A stretch of 64,000 nucleotides of DNA from Chondrus crispus (GCF_000350225.1 NW_005179236.1:33572-97571); one strand, 5' to 3'; shown: positions 52,458-63,870, numbered from the stretch's first letter. Made by a program: numbers and translations. The notes: generated from the letters alone by a model not told the origin.

Positions 52458-54640
52458 GCAACCAGAGTCCGATGGAACTAACACTAAGAAAATATCAATG
52501 GTGTACCAACACAAAAGCCCACGGCCTAAGTCAACACAATGCTGATCACAACCCAACAAAGTGGCACCAACCCAAAGGAAAAATAAGAAGGAAAGGAAAA
52601 CGACAGAGAAAAGGGACCCCGGGCGCAAACGGTTAACGAAATTTGTAGTAGAAGAGAGTGCCTTGTTAAAGACGGACTTCGTCCAAGGCGAAATATAACT
52701 CTGGCACCTCGGGTTTCCTATACCCACTCTTCCGTCAATGGGCTAAGTTATATATCGCTCCGCCGCAGCCACCACAGTGGACTGGGCTCTATATCTTAAA
52801 TCCAATCTAATGTCAGCCAATTCATTGATAACCAAATAAACAAAATAATTAAAGTAATACTGTGCAACGATTAGCACTTGTGTCCCCCAGTCCGGACCAC
52901 AGTATCCATAGATCTCACTTTCTCATGCAGTGAATTGCACTACAAGTACAAACATGTAACGCAGTGTGTAATTACACCTGCCAAAATTAAGGCATGCCCA
53001 CGCCGAAACAGCTAATAGTTAAAACAAATGTTAGCTTTATGTGGCGCAGGCTTCGAATGACGCACGCGTCTGATTCCAAATATCACATAAAATAGTTCCT
53101 ATATGCATAGCGCTGAGGACTACCAAAGAGTTTTGGAAATGCTCCAGTACATCGAAAGAAAATCAGTCCTAAAAAAGAGGAACTTTCGCTAAAGAGCGCA
53201 AATTTCGCGCCTTGAATGGCTTGTGGACGTCAAGTATGATTTAATTTCTAACATAACGGTCTTCCATGAGCAAACCTATACTCAGGTCTGTTCTATAAAA
53301 GCGTCTGGGGGACTGAATGCACTACTGGGACAAGACTTTGGCCATCTAAAAATGGGGTAAATCGAAACTTATGAACCGACTTTATGCACGCTGCATGGGC
53401 GCATGCAATTGTTTTCAACCGTATTTTCGCTTCTTTCAAGAGTATTCTCTGAGTAGGAGTTTACTGCAAAATGCTCCGGAGAAGTTCTAAGAGATACTAA
53501 TGGTATTTAAGAGTCCCTAAAAGTCTTGCAGACGGTCTCTGTATCTGGGAGACGAACGATGTCGAGACCACTCCAAATTTCCAAAACATGCATCGCTCAA
53601 AATGGGAGCAATTTGGCGAACAATAGCCCCTGTCTCTGCAGTAGAACGGGGCGCGCTCGACTGGCTTCGGGTAGCGGGAGCTGCGACACGTCATACTGTA
53701 GTTCGAGGCGTGCGAGACGCGACGAGTGCCGTACACACGTGTAGTAAGATCCCCAAAAAGACAGAAAAGAGGTCGGTAGCTGGTTGGTAGAGGTTGGGTG
53801 GAACGGTGTGGATTCGAAACAACGATGCCACGAAAAGCAGATCGGCGTCCTCAACGAGGTGACTCGACGCCGTGCGAACGCGACGTCGTCACGGAGGACG
53901 AATCCGGGCGCTTGCGCAGCACTCGTCGTGTGTTATCCCTGCGGTGCAGTACCTTTTGTACTAATCGATATACTAAAGGAAAGGCCAAACTTTGTCAGCA
54001 AAAGACTTAGGCACAAAACCAAGGCACAAAGGAGTCGGTCCCCGAGTTGATGCTTCACCGATGATGCCTTCTCTCGAGTCCTACCCCTTATCTGCTTTAT
54101 TATATCTACTGCTGTAGTCCCTGTCCGTCAGTTGGTAACGGTAGGACTACGCGTCGGCCAGTAACGGTCCTGCACTGTGGCACCAGCGAGGTACGCCGTT
54201 ATCATACATTAGACTGTATGATTCGAATCCAGTACGTAGACAAACGCGAATCGCGCTACTCAACTTGTGAGAAATCCCTGCCTGTACAACACCTGGAGAG
54301 CCCGCGAGGGGCAAAGTCGGGTCCGACTATAGGGACCAATATGACAAACACCTAAGCACGCGGTGCAGGACGAAACCGTCTTTGAAGGTTATTCCCCCGT
54401 CGCCGTGTAAGCCGGCGAGAGTCACCGGCGGGCGACGGCGGACATTTAATTAGGGTTACTGAACTGCGGGGCGGTATACCAAATAAACGAGACCGACCGG
54501 GCAAAATGCTGAGGCCCGGCAGGTAAGGATCAACCTGATCAGTGTTCACTATTTTCACATGGGAGCAATCACAAAAAGGTTTTCCTGATCTCAAAAAAGA
54601 ACGCAATCAATCCTTTGGGTGGATCAGATACACCAGAACC
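52458..54640. other. Degraded DNA between two gag remnants; no gene called
   Basis: The first 200 bases continue the degraded element interrupted by the solo LTR. From about 52800 the DNA is AT-richer and holds only short frames on both strands. No tRNA, LTR pair or transposase motif was recognised. It may be the eroded body of old elements. Confidence 0.4.
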
Positions 54641-55071
54641 ATGAGAGGAAAAGATATCTTCCGACTCCCGGAGCTCTCAGGGAAGAAAATTTTCGTGAAC
54701 TGGCGCCGTCGCCTTAAGGCTCTCCCTCAGCAAGACGACTTCGAACTACTTGGACTAACAGCTCATCCAGAAGACGAGGCGACCTCTCGCCAAATAAGCG
54801 CATGGACAAAAGCTATGATTCGAACGAAGAGTTCCATCGTCCTAACTCTAGAGGTTAGACCCATGGCTCAAACAAGCACAATCATACACAATGAGTAATC
54901 GTCTGCCAAGGATCTTTGGGAGGCTATTGTTCGTTTGTACACTTCCTCCAACGAACAAACTATCTTAAATCTCATGAGAGAGCTAGAGACTTTGGAGTTC
55001 AGGGAAGGATCGAACTGGGAAGAACACTTGAACAAGTTCCATGAGATTTTGGGAAGCCTTGCCTCCCTTGA
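54641..55071 (+). pseudogene. gag: Copia-like gag, part 1 (before solo LTR)
   Basis: It starts at ATG 54641 (MRGKDIFRLPELSGKK) with the WRRRLKALP.....LLG block typical of Ty1/copia gag (UBN2-like). TAA at 54896-54898 interrupts. The same frame continues KDLWEAIVRLYTSSNEQTIL, LEFREGSNWEEHLNKFHEI to the solo LTR. The insertion of the LTR and the ochre codon both inactivate it. Confidence 0.75.
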
Positions 55072-55738
55072 TGTAGTATAACCCCCCCTGGGGATTTATT
55101 TTAGATTGGATCAACTCAGAACCGGATCGGTTACTGTAGGGCTCGATGCTCTACAGTACCACCATGTGTACCTCCGAGTACAGGGGGCGCACGTGTACAC
55201 GTGTACGCGCGGGACCAAAGAACGCGCACACACGTGTACTGTCAGCCCCGATGGCTGACAGTATTACAGTGTCGACCGACCGCTACAGTACGTCGCTACA
55301 GTACATTGGTACTGTACCATTATGATAGGTTATTATGTACATTAAATATGGAGCGAACCGGGGGCGGTGGAGGAGGACAAGCACGGACTTGTCACCCACC
55401 GACCGTCAAGGTCCGACTTCCCGCTTATTCTAAGGTAGCGCTTGCTAACTACCTTAGAGCGGCACCGAGCGCAGGTTGAGGACGCGCGCCGTACTCCCAC
55501 GAGTCGGCTCCGCCTCCGCCCGTCGGTACTGGATCGTTACCCAGTACCGCGCCGTGGCGTCGAAGCGTCGAACCGCTCGCGCGTACCGGCGTCCTCCCCG
55601 TTCCCGCTCTACCACGCTACCCGGTCCCGCTGCCCGGTGCCGTTAGCTGGCGTCCTGCTTCACCCCCGTCTTCCCGATCGGACGGGGTCTCGGTCGAACT
55701 GTGCATACACCCCTATCGCTGGGGGTGTTTATGCTACA
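55072..55738 (+). repeat. Solo LTR, target-site duplication CTTGA
   Basis: It runs from TGTAGTATAACC to TTTATGCTACA with CTTGA on both sides (55067-55071, 55739-55743). It is a close relative of 36001-36674 in the same orientation. It splits the copia-like gag. Confidence 0.94.
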
Positions 55739-56270
55739 CTTGACAAAGCCATCCCTGAACAAGAAAAGTCTTCAAAACTCATCAGAACACTGCCCGAACA
55801 CTTTGCTCCTTTGGCAATGATATCAGCAAACACGAGTTTTGATGAGTTGATAAATGCATTTCAAACTGAAATATCTCGAAAATTTTCAAAGCAATCGTCC
55901 CAAGGTAATGTCATTGTGCCCAACGCAGCAATGGCGACAAACAAGAATTTCAGTTCTGGACAACGTTTCGAGAAAAGCCGCATATCGAAACCGCATTCTA
56001 GTCGCAATGGCGTGGAAGCATGCTGGGTCTGTGGTAACAGCAACCATTTGTCAAATGATTGTTTCTTCAGAGCAGACAAATTGATGAGACAAGGCAAGCC
56101 GCCTTTCCGTGGAAGAGGGGGTCGTGGTCGTGTTGGAAGAGGTGCAGGTCGCTTCACACAATGGAGAGGCCATCAAAGATCGTACAACCCTACTTCTCGT
56201 TACCGATCAAACAATTTTGGGCAACCAAATTGGGATTCATCTTTTGCAACAGCTAGACGCATGGAAGACA
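55739..56270 (+). pseudogene. gag: Copia-like gag, part 2 (after solo LTR) with zinc knuckle
   Basis: It continues the gag of 54641-55071: a helical segment (LIRTLPEHFAPLAMI), a zinc knuckle CWVCGNSNHLSNDC (C-X2-C-X4-H-X4-C) near 56020-56065, then an Arg/Gly RNA-binding tail (RGRGGRGRVGRGAGR). After about 56270 it runs into a GC-rich repeat tract and no protease or later pol domain is found. An ORF reading that starts inside the solo LTR and continues here is an accident of the insertion. Confidence 0.72.
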
Positions 56271-56284
56271 GGGTGCCTCCCGGA

Positions 56285-56640
56285 CGACAAGATCTTCCAA
56301 GCGGCGCGCGGCGAGGCGCGCGGAGAGCCCGTCATCGTCGTCAGCGTCGCCCGGGGTGGCGCGCGGCGAGACGAGCTTGCAGCCCGTCGTCGTCGGGAGG
56401 CGGCGGTGGCGGCGGCGGTAGCGGGCTGGCTGCGGGGGTAGCGGCGGCGAGAGCGGCGGCGGTGGCCGGCGATAGCGGTGGCGGTAGCAGGCGGCGGCGG
56501 CGGTACCGGGATGCGGGGGTAGCGGCGATTGTGAACGACGGCGGCGGCGGGGAACGGCGGCGGCGGCGATCAACGGCGGCGGCGGTGGAGAACGGCGGCG
56601 GCGACGGTGGAGAACGGCGGCGGCGACGGTGGAAGCCTTT
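56285..56640. repeat. GC-rich imperfect CGG/GGC repeat tract
   Basis: About 350 bases are dominated by GGC, GCG and GGT triplets on the + strand, with many runs able to form G-quadruplexes. A diverged duplication (GGTGGAGAACGGCGGCGGCG) repeats near 56583-56630. It interrupts the copia-like element directly after its gag tail. The encoded poly-Arg/Ala/Gly text is not a gene. Confidence 0.8.
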
Positions 56641-57145
56641 CACTTCACTTCACAAGCTGCTTGACGGCGGCTTCTGTGAAGGCGGTGAATTAGGAGGCGA
56701 GATCGTCTGCTTCTGCGACTGACTCGGGCTCGCCTTGGACCGAGGATCATCTCTTCTTCGGAAAGGTAGGGCCGTTGTCCACGGAGGAGGTGGAACTGAC
56801 GGCATTTGAGCTTGCGCAACCCCCCGAATCGGAGCGGGTAGCGTCTGGGAAAACCGACTCGCGTTGCATGTCTCAGGGAACATAGGGGGCGCAGTGAGAA
56901 AGTCAGTCAGGGTTTTCATCCCAACCACACCGCAACAGCGACGGCGACGCGGAGACCAACGCCAATAAATTAGGTTATGCCGTGCGTCGACTACGTTTGT
57001 TAATTCGTATCTATGGCATTGGTGATGGGGACGCGATCACCTGCCACGCAGCAATCGTGTCCTTTTGACAGCAATGGAGATCTCTGTCAGATTCATTGCA
57101 GCTGTCCGTCAGACTCTGTCAGCTGGGCAGCTGGACGGCGCCAGG
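56641..57145. other. No gene seen between CGG tract and palindromic repeat
   Basis: A minus-strand 92-codon Pro/Ser-rich frame (56650-56928) is the only candidate. Its composition follows the adjacent GC-rich tract and it has no recognisable domain. Confidence 0.35.
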
Positions 57146-57450
57146 AGCATTGGGTATTTGTTAAGAATTTTAAAGTATTCCTGGCAACACCGGGCAAGGC
57201 AAGCAAAAACAGGCCTGTTAAGACACACCCTGAGGGTGTGTCTTAACATGCCCCGTTTTGCTGCGGTTTGCTTTGCCTTGCCCAAAGAAGTGACTTGGCG
57301 TGCTATGAGTGGCTCGTACGTTTTAATTTAATTTATGTGTTTAAGAAAAGCAACGGCCTAAGAAGCATACGGTATTTGTCAAGAATTTAAAAGTATTCCT
57401 GGCAAAACCGGGCAAGGCAAAGCAAAAACCAGCCTGTTAAGACACGCCTT
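57146..57450. repeat. Palindrome and direct repeat sharing one motif
   Basis: A unit containing GGGCAAGGCAAGCAAAAAC...CCTGTTAAGACAC occurs at 57146-57235, again at 57361-57450, and inverted at about 57234-57295. The inverted pair meets in a hairpin with a perfect 14-bp stem (GTTAAGACACACCC 57217-57230, loop TGA, partner 57234-57247). This may be the end structure of a small non-autonomous element. Confidence 0.65.
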
Positions 57451-57984
57451 GAACTCCCCCCCCTCCTTCCCTCCCCCTCCCGGTTGCACCCGCCCCAACC
57501 TTCCTTTCCGTTTTCCCCTCCCGCCTCTCGCGCTCACCGCTCGTTCCGCCCACTGCCGCCCGATCTGACCTGCGCTCCAACGCCGCAAGCTTGCCTAAAG
57601 CCTCCACGTTTTTCACTTCTTCGATCGCCATCTCGTACCAGCGCTCAGCTCGATTTGCGTCCGCACCCACGCCGTCCGCCCCGTCCCGCATCTTGTCCCC
57701 GAGACACACCACTCATTTTCTCTGCGTGCGTTCGTTGAGGTCCATCTCGAACCGCCCCACCGCATGCACCACCACCTTCCGCGCCAACCCTTCCGCGCCA
57801 ACCCTTCCGCGCCAACCCTTCCGCGCCGTCCCTCGTTGTCATCGCAGGATTGCATGTCGCTTTACCGCAATTGCCTTTCACTATCGCTTGTTCATACAGT
57901 GTCGAAGCCCGCACGGCGTTCGTCTCGATGCCCTCCTCGCTCAGTTCTGGGAGGATTTCCGCGTCCTTAGACAGCAGACGCTTC
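57437..57984 (-). pseudogene. Decayed Sel1-like repeats downstream of gene B
   Basis: Pieces of Sel1-like units appear in shifting frames: NAVRASTLYEQAIVKG near 57890, and GDKMRDGADGV with RAERWYEMAIEEVKNVEALGKLA near 57600-57710. They continue the repeat array of gene B beyond its present stop at 57985, so the gene was once longer or a neighbouring copy is decaying. A 14-bp tandem repeat is embedded. Confidence 0.65.
57777..57826. repeat. 14-bp tandem repeat, about 3.5 units
   Basis: The unit TTCCGCGCCAACCC is repeated without change three times and then partially. It lies in the decayed Sel1-like region. Confidence 0.85.
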
Positions 57985-60966
57985 CTAAACACCGCCCATT
58001 GTACCGCCGTTATACGCCTTGCTCATTATTGCCCTTAAGTGCAACCACATCGCGCGTATCCTGTTACGGGGCACTCCTTCTGCGCCATTCCACAGCAGGT
58101 TCCCGAGACTGACCAACGCAGTGATGTCAGCGGCCTTGTCGATCGCCCTCTCCCACAACTCTTTCGCTCGTACCGCATTGCGCTCTACCCCTTCCGCGCC
58201 CCTAGATAGTAGGAACCCGAGAAGGACCATCGCATCGACATCATCAGCCCTGTCAATCGCCCCCTCCCACAACTCCTTCGCTCGTACCGCATTGCGCTCT
58301 ACCCCTTCCGCGCCCCTAGATAGTAGGAACCCGAGAAGGACCATCGCATCGACATCATCAGCCCTGTCAATCGCCCCCTCCCACAACTCCATCGCGCGTA
58401 CCGCGTTACGCTCCACTCCTTCCGCGCCCTTATTCAGAAGCATCCCGAGTTTGACCATCGCCTCGACGTGATCAGCCTTGTTGATCGCTCTTTCGTACAA
58501 CTCCTTCGCTCGTGCTGCGTTACGCTCCACTCCTTCCGCGCCCTTATTCAGAAGCATCCCGAGTTTGACCATCGCCTCGACGTGATCAGCCTTGTTGATC
58601 GCTCTTTCGTACAACTCCTTCGCTCGTGCCGCGTTTCGCTCCACCCCTTCCGCGCCATTTCTGAAAAGGACCCCGAGATTGTGCATCGCATCGACGTGAT
58701 CAGCTTTGTCGATCGCCCTCTCTCACAACTCCCTCGCTCGTGCGGCGTTCCGCTCCACTCCTTCCGCGCCTTTAAACAACAGAACCCCGAGATTGTACAT
58801 CGCACCGACGTCATCAGCCTTCTCGATTGCCTTCTCCCACAATTCCCTCGCTCGAATCGCGTCACGCTCCACTCCTTCTGCGCCTTTGTACAGTAGACCC
58901 CCGAGACTGACCATCGCACCGACGTGCTCAGCCTTGTCAATCGCCCTCTCCCACAACTCCCTCGCTCGTACCTTATTGCACTCTACTCCTTCTGCGCCCG
59001 TAGACAGCAGAAGCCCGAGGACATACATCGCATCGACGTCATCAGCCTTGTCGATCACGCGTTCCCACAACTGTATCGCGCGTACCGCGTTCCTCCCCAC
59101 TCCGTCTGTGCCCGTAAACATCAGGAGCCCGAGAAGGTGCATCGCATTGACATCATCAGCCTTCTGGATCGCCTTCTCCAACAACTCCTTCGCTCGTACC
59201 GCATTGCGCTCTACTCCTTCCGCGCCCATACACAACATATACCCGAGTTTAACCATCGCACCGACGTGCTCAGCCTTGTTGATCGCCCTCTCCCACAAAT
59301 CCTTCGCTCGTGCCGCGTTTCGCTCCACTCCTTCCGCGCCATTTCTGAAAAGGACCCCGAGATTGTGCATCGCACCGACGTGATCAGCTTTGTCGATCGC
59401 CCTCTCCCACAACTCCCTCGCTCGTGCGGCGTTCCGCTCCACTCCTTCCGCGCCTTTAAACAACAGAACCCCGAGATTGTACATCGCACCGACGTCATCA
59501 GCCTTCTCGATTGCCTTCTCCCACAATTCCCTCGCTCGAATCGCGTCACGCTCCACTCCTTCTGCGCCTTTGTGCAGTAGACCCCCGAGACTGACCATCG
59601 CACCGACGTGCTCAGCCTTGTTGATCGCCCTCTCCCACAAATCCTTCGCTCGTGCCGCGTTTCGCTCCACCCCTTCCGCGCCATTTCTGAAAAGGACCCC
59701 GAGATTGTGCATCGCACCGACGTGCTCAGCCTTGTTGATCGCCCTCTCCCACAAATCCTTCGCTCGTGCCGCGTTTCGCTCCACCCCTTCCGCGCCATTT
59801 CTGAAAAGGACCCCGAGATTGTGCATCGCACCGACGTGATCAGCTTTGTCGATCGCCCTCTCCCACAACTCCCTCGCTCGTGCGGCGTTCCGCTCCACTC
59901 CTTCCGCGCCTTTAAACAACAGAACCCCGAGATTGTACATCGCACCGACGTCATCAGCCTTCTCGATTGCCTTCTCCCACAATTCCCTCGCTCGAATCGC
60001 GTCACGCTCCACTCCTTCTGCGCCTTTGTGCAGTAGACCCCCGAGACTGACCATCGCACCGACGTGCTCAGCCTTGTTGATCGCCCTCTCCCACAACTCC
60101 CTCGCTCGTACCTTATTGCACTCTACTCCTTCTGCGCCCGTAGACAGCAGAAGCCCGAGGAAATACATCGCATCGACGTCATCAGCCTTGTCGATCACGC
60201 GTTCCCACAACTGTATCGCGCGTACCGCGTTCCTCCCCACTCCGTCTGTGCCCGTAAACATCAGGAGCCCGAGAAGGTGCATCGCATTGACATCATCAGC
60301 CTTCTGGATCGCCTTCTCCAACAACTCCTTCGCTCGTACCGCATTGCGCTCTACTCCTTCCGCGCCCATACACAACATACACCCGAGTTTAAACATCGCA
60401 CCGACGTGCTCAGACTTGTCAATCGCCCTCTCCCACAACTCCTTCGCTCGTACCGTATTGCGCTCTACTCCTTCCGCGCCTTTTTTGAGCAGGACCCCGA
60501 GGTTGACCATCGCAGTAACGTCATCAGCCTTCTCGATTGCCTTCTCCCACAATTCCCTCGCTCGAATCGCGTCACGCTCCACTCCTTCTGCGCCGTTGTG
60601 CAGTAGAAACCCGAGACTGACCATCGCACCGACGTGCTCAGCATTGTCAATCGCCTTCTCCCACAAATCCTTCGCTCGTACCGCATTGCGCTCTACTCCT
60701 TCCGCGCCCATACACAACATATACCCGAGTTTAACCATCGCACCGACGTGCTCAGACTTGTCAATCGCCCTCTCCCACAACTCCTTCGCTCGTACCGCAT
60801 TGCGCTCTACTCCTTCCGCGCCATTTTCGAGCAGGACCCCGAGGTTGAACATCGCAGTAACGTCATCAGCCTGGTCGATTGCCCGCTCGTATAGCTCCAC
60901 TGCCCTGGCTGCATTGCGTTCAGCACCTTCTCCTTCATGGCGCATGGACGTACTAGGGTTGTACAT
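57985..60966 (-). pseudogene. Sel1-like repeat protein B (about 26 repeats) with an in-frame TGA
   Basis: It is one continuous frame of 38-residue Sel1-like units from ATG 60966 to the stop at 57985. TGA at 58723-58725 falls in an ELWERAI motif where every other copy has TGG for Trp, so a single G-to-A change cut it into 747 and about 245 residue parts. Units are near-identical in blocks: 58921-59270 matches 60061-60410 (10-unit offset, 1140 bp), and 59400-59600 matches 59856-60060 (4-unit offset). These point to recent unequal exchange. The first ATG lies within a repeat, and conserved reading extends upstream of it as in gene A. The product would be a long solenoid scaffold with no signal peptide visible. 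Confidence 0.85.
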
Positions 60967-61379
60967 TGCGGGTAAGACGTTGTGCTGTTTGTGATGACGC
61001 GAGTAATGGGGCTGGTCGCGCGCATGCGTAGGTCAGAGAGAGTGTTTGTGCGCGGAGTCTTCGAGGATAACGATGTCGATGGCGACCCGGTCGCCCCACC
61101 TTCCGTTAACCAGACCCTCACCTTGACCATAATCCTCCGCTTACTGTTTTAGTAATTATCAATTAAATTTACTGTAATTTCCCGAAGATCGGTTTCAGCC
61201 AACCGCTAGATTCACAGCAGACACATTTCAGCAGAGAATTCAACAGCGGCCAATGTCACGTGTACACTTGGATCCGTGGCGCAGAGGCTTCAGCGTCAGG
61301 CTGCAGCGCCTGATCCCTGACGTTGCTCCTTCCTCCGCGGTCATCCCGCCTTGTTCCCTTTTGAAGACCCAGACCACCC
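60967..61379. other. Upstream region of Sel1 gene B; no other gene
   Basis: It contains the conserved stretch ahead of gene B (PHYSRHHKQHNVLPAM when read in frame on the minus strand) and otherwise no recognisable coding sequence. The promoter and a possible first exon of gene B should lie here. Confidence 0.45.
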
Positions 61380-61612
61380 CTGAGGCCAGCACGCTGTCGA
61401 GGGGGTCGCAGCTCTGACGAGAGTACATTGGACAAGCAGTCCCATGTTTTCATGTCCAAGTCTTGCGTTCCTCTTCAGCGTCGTCGCTCATCTGAGGCCA
61501 GCGTGCTGTCGAGTGGGGCCCAGCTCTGACGAGAACACATTGCACTAGTTGCACTAGCAGTCCCATGTCTTCATGTCCAAGCCTTGCATTCCTCTTCAGC
61601 GTCGTCGCTCAT
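61380..61612. repeat. Tandem duplication of about 112-121 bp
   Basis: CTGAGGCCAGC...GTCGTCGCTCAT occurs at 61380-61491 and again at 61492-61612 with scattered substitutions and a short insertion (TGCACTAGT). It lies between Sel1 genes B and C. Confidence 0.8.
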
Positions 61613-61890
61613 CGTACCTCCCCATGGTGCCATTGCTAAAGCCATTGCTCTTCAGGGTAATACTCTGGAGGGCATGAGCGATCAACGACATTTTCTACAT
61701 ACCGAAACGGAACACTTGTTCGGCCGGCCGCGTGACACCAAGGATGCCACCCCCTCCCTCCTTCGCAGGCGTGCTCACGTCGCCGATGCCCGCGACGTCG
61801 GTGAACAAGTCACCCGCGCAGTCGTCCACCGCCTCCCCCCTTTCAGATTGCCGGAACCCATGCATCGGCCCCGTCTGCCTCGTGCTGGGC

Positions 61891-63870
61891 TCAGCGCCGC
61901 CCGGTTGCGTCCCGCACCAGTCGCTCGAGAATCTCCATCGCCTCGCCTCCGTCGCGCCCGTTCATCCCGGCTTGGAACAGCTTCGCTGCTCGCGCTGCAT
62001 CCCGCGCAACCCCGCCCGCTCCGTCTCGCAGCAAGCAAGCCAGTTTAAGCATAGCGTCGCGGTTATGGCACTTCTCGATCGCACGCTCGTACAATTGCGC
62101 CGCACGAGCCGCGTTCGTCCGCACTCCCCCCGTGCCTTGTACTAGCATTTCCCCGAGTTGCACCATGGCCTCGACGTCGTCGTGCTCTTTAACCGCGCGC
62201 TCAAGCAGCTTTGCAGCTCGCGCTGCATTCGGCCGCACCCAGTATCTGTCATCCTGCAATAGGCGCGCCAGTTCGACCATAGCAAAGGCATCCTGGGCCT
62301 CGTCGATCGCGCGCTCGTACAATTCTATTGCGCGAATCACATTCTTCTCCACTCCCGCCGCGCCAAGGGATAATAGCAGGCCCAGCCCTGTCATCGCGTG
62401 CACATCACTGTGCTCCAGGATCGCGCGCTCAAAGAGTTTCGCAGCTCGGACTTCATCCCGCAGAACACCCTCCCTTCCATTCATCATCACGAATGCGAGT
62501 TTGCACATAGCGCCGCCATGATGCCCTTCCCGGATCGCACGCTCGAACAATCTGATGGCCCGAACCACGTTTCTCTCCACTCCCTCCGCCCCATCGTCCA
62601 GCAGGAGTCCGAGATAGTAAATGGCACTGACATCACCACTTCTGTCGATCGCACGCTCGTACAACTCGACGGCCCGACTCACATTTCTCTCCACCCCCTC
62701 TGCACCCTTCTTCAGCAGGCAACCGAGATGCACCATGGCGTCGACATCGTCGTGCTCCTTAATCACGTCCTCGTACAGCTCCACAGCCCGCGCTGAATTC
62801 TGTGCCACCCCGTCCCCTCCCTTGCTCAATGTACCTGCTAGGTTGAACATCGCGTACCAGTCATGAGATTTCTTGATCGCACGCTCGTACAACTCGACGG
62901 CCCGACTCACATTTCTCTCCACCCCCTCTGCACCCCTCTCCAGCAGGACTCCAAGACCCACCATCGCCTTAACATGATCGTGCTCCTCAATCGCGTCCTC
63001 GTACAGCTCCACAGCCCGTGCTGAATTTTGTGCCACCCCGTCCCCCCCGTCGCGCAACAAACCTGCTAGGTTGGACATCGCGTCGCAATCATGAGATTTC
63101 TCGATCGCACGTTCGTACAACTCGACAGCTCGACTCACATTTCTCTCCACCCCCTCTGCGCCCGTCTGCAGCAAGCAACCGAGATTCACCATGGCCTCGA
63201 CATCGTCGTGCTCCTTAATTGCATCCTCGTACAGCTCCACAGCCCGCGCTGAATTTTGTGCCACCCCGTCCCCTCCCTCGCTCAATAAATCTGCTAGGTT
63301 GAACATCGCGTCGCAATCATGAGATTTCTCGATCGCACGCTCGTACAGCTCGACAGCCCGACCCAAATTTCTCTCCACTCCCTCTGCACCCTCCTCCAGC
63401 AGGAATCCAAGCTTCGCCATCGCCCGAACATTTTCATGTTTGTCTATTGCGTTTTCATACAACTCCACAGCCCGTACTGCGTCCGTTTCTACTCCTTCTG
63501 CCCCCTTCACCAGCAGTTTTCCGAGTTTCACCATTGCGTCCGCATCATCGTATTGCCGCACCGCGCGTTCATACAGCCTCACAGCGCGCTGTGCATTGAT
63601 GCTGACCCCTTCCGCGCCCTCTGTCAGTAGATTGCCGAGGCCCACCATTGCGCCGACATGACCGTCTTCCTCAATCGCTCCCTCGTACATCTTAACGGCT
63701 CGTGCGGAGTCCTTCTCAACTCCGTCGCCGCCGTCCCTCAGCATGTTGCCTCGCTTGAACATGGCCTCTCCATCACCATGTTGCTGAGGACCCGCTGGTT
63801 GATTCTGCTCGGCGGCGATAATGGAAGCTTCTTCCATACTCTGCGGCGCTTCTGCGGACAACTTGGACAT
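61891..63870 (-). CDS. Sel1-like repeat protein C (659 aa), intact
   Basis: It starts at ATG 63870 (MSKLSAEAPQSMEE). A 35-residue non-repeat N-terminus precedes about 16 full 38-residue Sel1-like repeats and a final partial one, ending RLVRDATGRR. The consensus is AMVNLG.LL..GAEGVERNV.RAVELYERAIE.....D, closer to canonical Sel1 (ELYERAI) than the ELWERAI units of genes A and B. Units are more diverged from one another than in gene B, which suggests an older, maintained array. There is no signal peptide, membrane span or catalytic domain. Sel1-like repeat proteins generally act as adaptors in signalling or protein quality control; the partner here is unknown. It lies head-to-tail with gene B, about 0.9 kb apart. 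Confidence 0.88.
   Translation of the reverse strand: MSKLSAEAPQSMEEASIIAAEQNQPAGPQQHGDGEAMFKRGNMLRDGGDGVEKDSARAVKMYEGAIEEDGHVGAMVGLGNLLTEGAEGVSINAQRAVRLYERAVRQYDDADAMVKLGKLLVKGAEGVETDAVRAVELYENAIDKHENVRAMAKLGFLLEEGAEGVERNLGRAVELYERAIEKSHDCDAMFNLADLLSEGGDGVAQNSARAVELYEDAIKEHDDVEAMVNLGCLLQTGAEGVERNVSRAVELYERAIEKSHDCDAMSNLAGLLRDGGDGVAQNSARAVELYEDAIEEHDHVKAMVGLGVLLERGAEGVERNVSRAVELYERAIKKSHDWYAMFNLAGTLSKGGDGVAQNSARAVELYEDVIKEHDDVDAMVHLGCLLKKGAEGVERNVSRAVELYERAIDRSGDVSAIYYLGLLLDDGAEGVERNVVRAIRLFERAIREGHHGGAMCKLAFVMMNGREGVLRDEVRAAKLFERAILEHSDVHAMTGLGLLLSLGAAGVEKNVIRAIELYERAIDEAQDAFAMVELARLLQDDRYWVRPNAARAAKLLERAVKEHDDVEAMVQLGEMLVQGTGGVRTNAARAAQLYERAIEKCHNRDAMLKLACLLRDGAGGVARDAARAAKLFQAGMNGRDGGEAMEILERLVRDATGRR

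Noticed and set aside
54180-54250. Possible tRNA: GATTCGAATCC resembles a B box
   Set aside because: The flanking bases do not form a T stem or acceptor stem and there is no matching A box.
55442-56722. 426-codon ORF from the solo LTR through the copia-like gag into the CGG tract
   Set aside because: It is a fusion of three unrelated sequences created by the LTR insertion. Only the middle part is gag.
59846-60994. 382-codon + strand ORF and similar frames across the Sel1 genes
   Set aside because: They are mirror frames of the 114-bp repeat units on the minus strand. The repeat period keeps stops out, and the text has no known fold, while the minus strand gives clear Sel1 repeats.
58000-61000. 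CRISPR-like regular repetition
   Set aside because: The period is 114 bp with coding consensus and no unique spacers. It encodes Sel1-like repeats.
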